This document shows positions 59,840 to 64,000 of a DNA stretch of 64,000 bases, piece by piece. The DNA lies in assembly GCA_023228885.1 (NCBI GenBank), contig JALOAJ010000004.1, forward strand, positions 1 to 64,000. Direction: 5' to 3'. The translations under genes were made by a program, and so were the position numbers. Within the stretch, counting starts at the first letter, position 1. Each line of letters begins with the position of its first letter. This DNA is from Bacillota bacterium. GTDB lineage: Bacteria; Bacillota; Clostridia; Monoglobales; Firm-18. The notes beneath the pieces were generated by a model. That model saw only the letters and a program-made list of their open reading frames with translations, had not been told where the DNA came from and did not search any database.

Positions 59840-61132
59840 ATGAGCAAATATGATGAAAAAAAACAGCTAAAATGCTCGTTTTGCGGTAAAAGCCAAGACC
59901 AAACAAGACGGCTTGTTGCAGGTCCGGGTGTGTATATCTGCAATGAGTGTGTTGGGCTTTGCTTTGATATTATCGGCGATGATAACACCGAAATGGTTAT
60001 AGCCGATACCATTGAAAGCATCCCAAAACCAAAAGAAATTAAAAAAATATTGGATGATTATGTTATAGGTCAACAGCAGGCAAAAAAATATTTGTCTGTT
60101 GCGGTGTATAATCATTATAAAAGAATAAACGGCGAAGGGTCATTTGATTTAGATATTCAAAAAAGTAACATATTATTGCTCGGTCCGACCGGCTCGGGCA
60201 AAACTTTGCTTGCCCAAACGCTTGCAAAAATTCTTAATGTTCCTTTTTGTATTGCCGATGCCACAGCCCTTACAGAGGCTGGGTATGTTGGCGAAGATGT
60301 TGAGAATATACTGTTAAAGCTGATACAGGCGGCGGATTACGACATTGAAAGCGCCGAAAAGGGAATAATCTACATTGACGAAATAGATAAGATAACAAGA
60401 AAAACAGAAAACCCTTCCATAACGCGCGATGTGAGCGGTGAGGGTGTGCAACAAGCATTGCTTAAAATATTGGAGGGCACTACTGCATCCGTGCCACCTC
60501 AAGGCGGAAGAAAGCACCCCCATCAGGAGTTTATACAAATAGACACAACCAACATTTTATTTATATGCGGGGGAGCGTTTGACGGAATAGAAAAAATAAT
60601 TGCAAACAGGATAGGCAAAAAAACGCTTGGTTTCGGCGCGGAAATTGTAAGCAGCAACGAACACAAATCAGGCAAGCTTTTGTCGAAAATTTTGCCTCAG
60701 GATTTACTAAAATACGGGCTTATACCTGAATTTATTGGGAGGCTTCCCGTTGTTGCAACCCTTGATTTGCTCGATGAGAACGCTCTTGTTAAAATCTTGC
60801 AAGAGCCTAAAAACTCGCTCGTTAAGCAATATCAAAAGTTGTTTGAGCTTGATAATGTTCTTTTAGAGTTTCATGAGGACACTTTGCTCGAAATAGCTAA
60901 AAAAGCCATTGAACGAAATATCGGGGCAAGGGGCTTGCGGTCAATTATGGAGGAAACTATGGTTGACATAATGTATGAAATTCCTTCAAACGATAAAATT
61001 GAGAAGGTTATAATAAACAGGGATTGTGTTACAGAAAAGGCTATTCCGGGTATTGTTTTAAACGAAAACAGAAAACCTATAAAAAAGGTAGCTTCTAAAA
61101 AAAGCAAAATAAAAAGAGAATCTGTTTCGTAG
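59840..61132 (+). CDS. clpX: ATP-dependent Clp protease ATPase subunit ClpX
   Basis: AAA+ unfoldase of 430 residues. The N-terminal zinc-binding domain has C-x2-C (CSFCGK) and CNEC; Walker A is GPTGSGKT, Walker [11 protein letters not shown], the pore loop region GYVGED (with GYVG contacting substrate), and RKHPHQ is the RKH loop. The tail [16 protein letters not shown] is lysine-rich. It partners with the adjacent ClpP. ATG follows GGAGTGATG. Confidence 0.98.
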   Translation: MSKYDEKKQLKCSFCGKSQDQTRRLVAGPGVYICNECVGLCFDIIGDDNTEMVIADTIESIPKPKEIKKILDDYVIGQQQAKKYLSVAVYNHYKRINGEGSFDLDIQKSNILLLGPTGSGKTLLAQTLAKILNVPFCIADATALTEAGYVGEDVENILLKLIQAADYDIESAEKGIIYIDEIDKITRKTENPSITRDVSGEGVQQALLKILEGTTASVPPQGGRKHPHQEFIQIDTTNILFICGGAFDGIEKIIANRIGKKTLGFGAEIVSSNEHKSGKLLSKILPQDLLKYGLIPEFIGRLPVVATLDLLDENALVKILQEPKNSLVKQYQKLFELDNVLLEFHEDTLLEIAKKAIERNIGARGLRSIMEETMVDIMYEIPSNDKIEKVIINRDCVTEKAIPGIVLNENRKPIKKVASKKSKIKRESVS

Positions 61133-61165
61133 TTTATAAAAAGCATAATTTACGGGGGAAAAGGG

Positions 61166-62896
61166 ATGAATGCAATAAATTTTGCCGCACTGCTGGGCGG
61201 GTTGGGGCTTTTTCTTTACGGAATGGATATTTTAAGCGAAAGTTTGGAACGGGCAGCGGGGGACAGGCTCCAACAAATCATCGAAACGCTTACGGGAAAC
61301 ATTTATAAGGGTCTTCTAATGGGAACAATTGTGACGGCGCTTATCCAAAGCAGCAGCGCAACAACCGTAATGGTGGTTGGGTTTGTAAATGCCGGTATTA
61401 TGTCGCTTAGTCAATCGGTTGGCGTTATCATGGGGGCAAATATAGGCACAACCGTTACCACATGGATTATATCATTGGGCGATTTAAGCGATTATTTTGT
61501 TTTGCTAAAGCCCCAAAGTTTCGCCCCCATTTTTTTAGCAATTGGCGTTGTAATCACTCTTTTTTTCAAAAAAGAAAAAAGGGTCAAGGAACTTGGCGGA
61601 ATATTTGTAGGGTTCGGGCTGCTTTTTATCGGTATGCTTTCAATGGAGCAATCGGTTGAAAGTTTAAAGGGATTGCCGCAGTTTCAGGCGGCATTTTCAT
61701 CTTTTGAAAATCCGATTATAGGCGTTTTGGCAGGGCTTGGCATTACCGCAATTATTCAAAGCAGTAGCGCTTCAATAGGTATTTTGCAAGCCGCCGCAGC
61801 AATGGGCATGGTAACATTTTCATCGGCTGTTCCCATTATAATGGGTCAAAACATAGGCACTTGCGTAACGGCGCTTATTTCAAGCACCGGCGCAAATAAG
61901 AATGCGCGCCGCGCAGCAGTAATTCACCTGCTTTTTAATCTTATCGGTACAACCGTTTTGATGGTTGTGCTATATACTTATAAACACTTTTTTGTTATTC
62001 CGTTTTGGGAAAAACATATTATCCGTTCCGACATAGCGCTTTTTCACACTTTATTCAATATTGCCAATACTGCAATGTTACTTCCGTTTTCTAATTTGTT
62101 GGTGTTTATTGCAAACAAGGCTGTGCCCGGGAAGGATGAACATACAAAAACAAAATATATTGACGAGCGTTTTCTTTCCACCCCTTCTTTGGCGCTTTCG
62201 CAAACAATAAAAGAAATTGTGCATATGGGTGAAATTGCGCATGAGAATGTTGTACTTACATCGAAGCTTGTTTTAAACAAGGATAAAAGCGTAATGGGTA
62301 AAATAACTGAAAACGAAGAAACGATTGATACGCTTGAAATTGAACTTACCAACTACCTTGCAAAAGTTGCCGATCATCCGATATCTACCGAGGATAGCAG
62401 AGTGCTGGCAGGTTTGTTCCATACAATAAACGATATTGAGCGTATTGGCGACCATGCTATGAACATTATGGAGCTGACTAACAAAGCATACAGCAAAAAG
62501 GTTGAGTTTTCAGAAACGGCAATGGAGGAGCTTGCAAATTTATATGAGTGTATTTTCAAAATATTGGAGCTTTCGATTAACTCTCAGCGCAACAACGACA
62601 TTGTAACCGCACATAAGGTAGAGCCTCTTGAGGAAGTTATAGATGAGCTTATCGAAAAGCTGAAAGACCGCCATATGGGGCGGCTTAGTATGCAAGAATG
62701 CAACCCCAGATATGGGTTTGTATTTCTTGAACTGCTTACAAACTTTGAAAGGATAGGGGACCATTGCTTAAATATTGCTGTTGAGATTATACAGCGCAAT
62801 GATAAAAATGCCCTTCAAAATGTTCATAGGCAAGCTTACATTGATGATGACTACAAAAAAAATTACGAGAAATATTTAAAAAGATATGGTGTATAG
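61166..62896 (+). CDS. Na/Pi-cotransporter family protein with PhoU-like domain
   Basis: A 576-residue membrane protein. Two inverted repeats of the PNaS fold carry IQSSSATTVMVVGFVNAG and the second IIQSSSASIGILQAAAAMG, both with the QSSS signature, and GANIGTTVT/GQNIGTCVTALIS. The last ~210 residues form a PhoU-like helical domain (DIERIGDHAMNIMELT, FERIGDHCLNIAVEI). It probably takes up phosphate with sodium. It lies alone between clpX and mutS2. ATG follows GGGGAAAAGGG. Confidence 0.93.
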   Translation: MNAINFAALLGGLGLFLYGMDILSESLERAAGDRLQQIIETLTGNIYKGLLMGTIVTALIQSSSATTVMVVGFVNAGIMSLSQSVGVIMGANIGTTVTTWIISLGDLSDYFVLLKPQSFAPIFLAIGVVITLFFKKEKRVKELGGIFVGFGLLFIGMLSMEQSVESLKGLPQFQAAFSSFENPIIGVLAGLGITAIIQSSSASIGILQAAAAMGMVTFSSAVPIIMGQNIGTCVTALISSTGANKNARRAAVIHLLFNLIGTTVLMVVLYTYKHFFVIPFWEKHIIRSDIALFHTLFNIANTAMLLPFSNLLVFIANKAVPGKDEHTKTKYIDERFLSTPSLALSQTIKEIVHMGEIAHENVVLTSKLVLNKDKSVMGKITENEETIDTLEIELTNYLAKVADHPISTEDSRVLAGLFHTINDIERIGDHAMNIMELTNKAYSKKVEFSETAMEELANLYECIFKILELSINSQRNNDIVTAHKVEPLEEVIDELIEKLKDRHMGRLSMQECNPRYGFVFLELLTNFERIGDHCLNIAVEIIQRNDKNALQNVHRQAYIDDDYKKNYEKYLKRYGV

Positions 62897-62904
62897 GTGC
62901 TTTT

Positions 62905-64000
62905 ATGATGTTTAAAACGCTTACAGCTTTGGAATTTGACAAAATAACTACAATGCTTGCAAATGAAGCTGTGACCGATTACGGTAGAAAAACGGCAGGT
63001 TCGCTTGCGCCTACCGACAGCCTTTACGATGCCGAAAACCTTTTATCCGAGTTATCCGATGCAATAAAGCTGTATACAAAAAAGGGAAACCCTCCGATAA
63101 TGTGGATAAACGATATTTCAACCCCGCTAAAGCGTGTTGAAGCGGAGGGAGCGCTAAACGCAAAGGAACTTTTGAATATTGCAAAAGTGTTAGGCGTGGC
63201 AAGCGGGCTTATTTCGTATTATTTTGATGAACAGGTCGAGCATTTGGCTGTTGAACATTATTTTTCGACCCTTTTTGCCGATAAATCAACACAAAAAGCA
63301 ATAAACAATGCAATTATATCGGAAAATGAAATAGCGGATGATGCCAGCGCAAAACTTTTTAGCATACGGCGGCGGATAGAAAGCACCCATCTTAAAATCA
63401 GAGAGCATCTTAATAATATAATTCACGGCTCAAAGCATCAAAAGCATTTGCAAGAGGCCATTATCACAATGCGTGATGGCAGGTATGTTGTGCCTGTTAA
63501 AGCGGAACATAGCAAGGATGTTGGGGGAATAGTGCATGATATGTCGGCAACCGGCGCAACGGTATTTATTGAGCCTAATGCTGTTGTGCAGGCAAATAAC
63601 GCACTTCGTGAACTTGAACTGAGCGAAAACATTGAAATAGAACGCATATTATCGGAACTTTCCGCCCTTGTTTTTGAAATAACAACCGAACTTGCACAAA
63701 ACCAAAAGGTTATCGGACAAATTGATTTTTTGTTTGCAAAAGTGCGATTTGCCGCAATTTCCAATGCTGTTATTCCAAAGCTCAATGATGTGGGAATTGT
63801 TAAAATTCTAAATGGCAGACACCCTTTATTAAATGCAAAAAAGATTGTGCCGATAACGGTAAGTTTAGGAAAGTCATATACCGCCCTTATTATAACCGGT
63901 CCTAACACGGGAGGTAAAACAGTTTCGCTTAAAACGGTGGGGCTTTTTTGCGCAATGGCGGCGGCTGGTCTTGCTGTTCCTGCAGATGAGCAAACGGAGC
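62905..64000 (+). CDS. mutS2: MutS2 (endonuclease MutS2), 5' part
   Basis: Open to the window edge, at least 365 residues. MFKTLTALEFDKITTMLANEAVTDYGR is the family N-terminus; LREHLNN-like helices (IRRRIESTHLKIREHLNNII), GRYVVPVKAEHS and MSATGATVFIEPNAVV make the clamp, and GPNTGGKTVSLKT is the Walker A. The C-terminal Smr nuclease domain lies outside the window. MutS2 resolves recombination intermediates or splits collided ribosomes. ATG at 62905 or 62908 after AGGTG. Confidence 0.95.
   Translation, partial: MMFKTLTALEFDKITTMLANEAVTDYGRKTAGSLAPTDSLYDAENLLSELSDAIKLYTKKGNPPIMWINDISTPLKRVEAEGALNAKELLNIAKVLGVASGLISYYFDEQVEHLAVEHYFSTLFADKSTQKAINNAIISENEIADDASAKLFSIRRRIESTHLKIREHLNNIIHGSKHQKHLQEAIITMRDGRYVVPVKAEHSKDVGGIVHDMSATGATVFIEPNAVVQANNALRELELSENIEIERILSELSALVFEITTELAQNQKVIGQIDFLFAKVRFAAISNAVIPKLNDVGIVKILNGRHPLLNAKKIVPITVSLGKSYTALIITGPNTGGKTVSLKTVGLFCAMAAAGLAVPADEQTE

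Noticed and set aside
1..64000. CRISPR array, prophage or insertion sequence
   Set aside because: No regularly spaced direct repeats, integrase, transposase or phage structural genes were seen.

Overview
The window looks like a chromosomal segment of a low-to-mid GC, endospore-forming member of the Clostridia. Signs of this are an alpha/beta-type small acid-soluble spore protein, an SLH-anchored surface protein, a Firmicutes-type 6S RNA, FtsK/SpoIIIE, DUF1292 and DUF1540 proteins, ECF transporters, sigma-A promoters with 17-bp spacers, and many TTG or GTG starts preceded by strong AGGAGG-type sites. No phage, CRISPR array or intact insertion sequence was seen.

Layout. 0.1-2.8 kb: a promoter, a c-di-GMP-I (GEMM-I) riboswitch with an overlapping terminator, and the vWA/SLH surface protein it should control. 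2.9-7.3 kb (minus): a fucose operon (mutarotase, GH151-like alpha-fucosidase, L-fucose isomerase) behind a promoter whose -10 region is duplicated. 7.46-12.5 kb (minus): a glycan cluster with CDP-glucose synthesis (RfbF, RfbG-like), three glycosyltransferases and a nine-cysteine mini-protein. 12.7-14.7 kb: a divergent AraC regulator and URO-D-family protein whose -10 boxes share one palindrome. 14.8-25.6 kb (plus): an exopolysaccharide operon with a structured leader, four glycosyltransferases, a Wzy-like polymerase, two paralogous Wzz-topology proteins, a pyruvyltransferase, a phosphoesterase and an acetyltransferase. It lacks a flippase and an initiating transferase.

25.9-31.9 kb: tRNA-Leu(CAA); argD-argF-GNAT behind a promoter overlapped by an ARG box; and an ECF transporter whose two ATPases are fused. 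32-38 kb: a His-less HPr-like protein, MtaB, a DacF-like protein that has lost its catalytic serine, and a zinc ABC transporter. 37.6-42.6 kb: a small Mur-ligase-like ORF, an SSB-like gene behind a candidate RNA switch that can hide its ribosome-binding site, an SASP, a membrane glycosyltransferase, DinB and a SIMPL protein. 42.7-54.8 kb: MscL, a CDF metal transporter with a D-D-N-D site, AlaRS with a possible coupled leader ORF, a HIT protein, UppP, FtsK/SpoIIIE, a pseudouridine synthase, a class B PBP, KsgA, RuvX and DUF1292. 54.8-64 kb: 6S RNA, threonine synthase, a DUF1540 mini-gene, a phosphoesterase, the tig-clpP-clpX proteostasis run, a Na/Pi cotransporter and the 5' part of mutS2.

How it fits together. 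The window mixes core housekeeping genes with cell-surface functions. The surface protein and possibly the exopolysaccharide operon have leaders that begin directly at the predicted transcription start and resemble GEMM-I aptamers. This suggests, but does not prove, shared second-messenger control of surface attachment. The least explained elements are the switch-like leader of the SSB gene, the paired Wzz-like proteins, the Cys-rich mini-protein and several proteins that keep their fold while losing a key catalytic residue.
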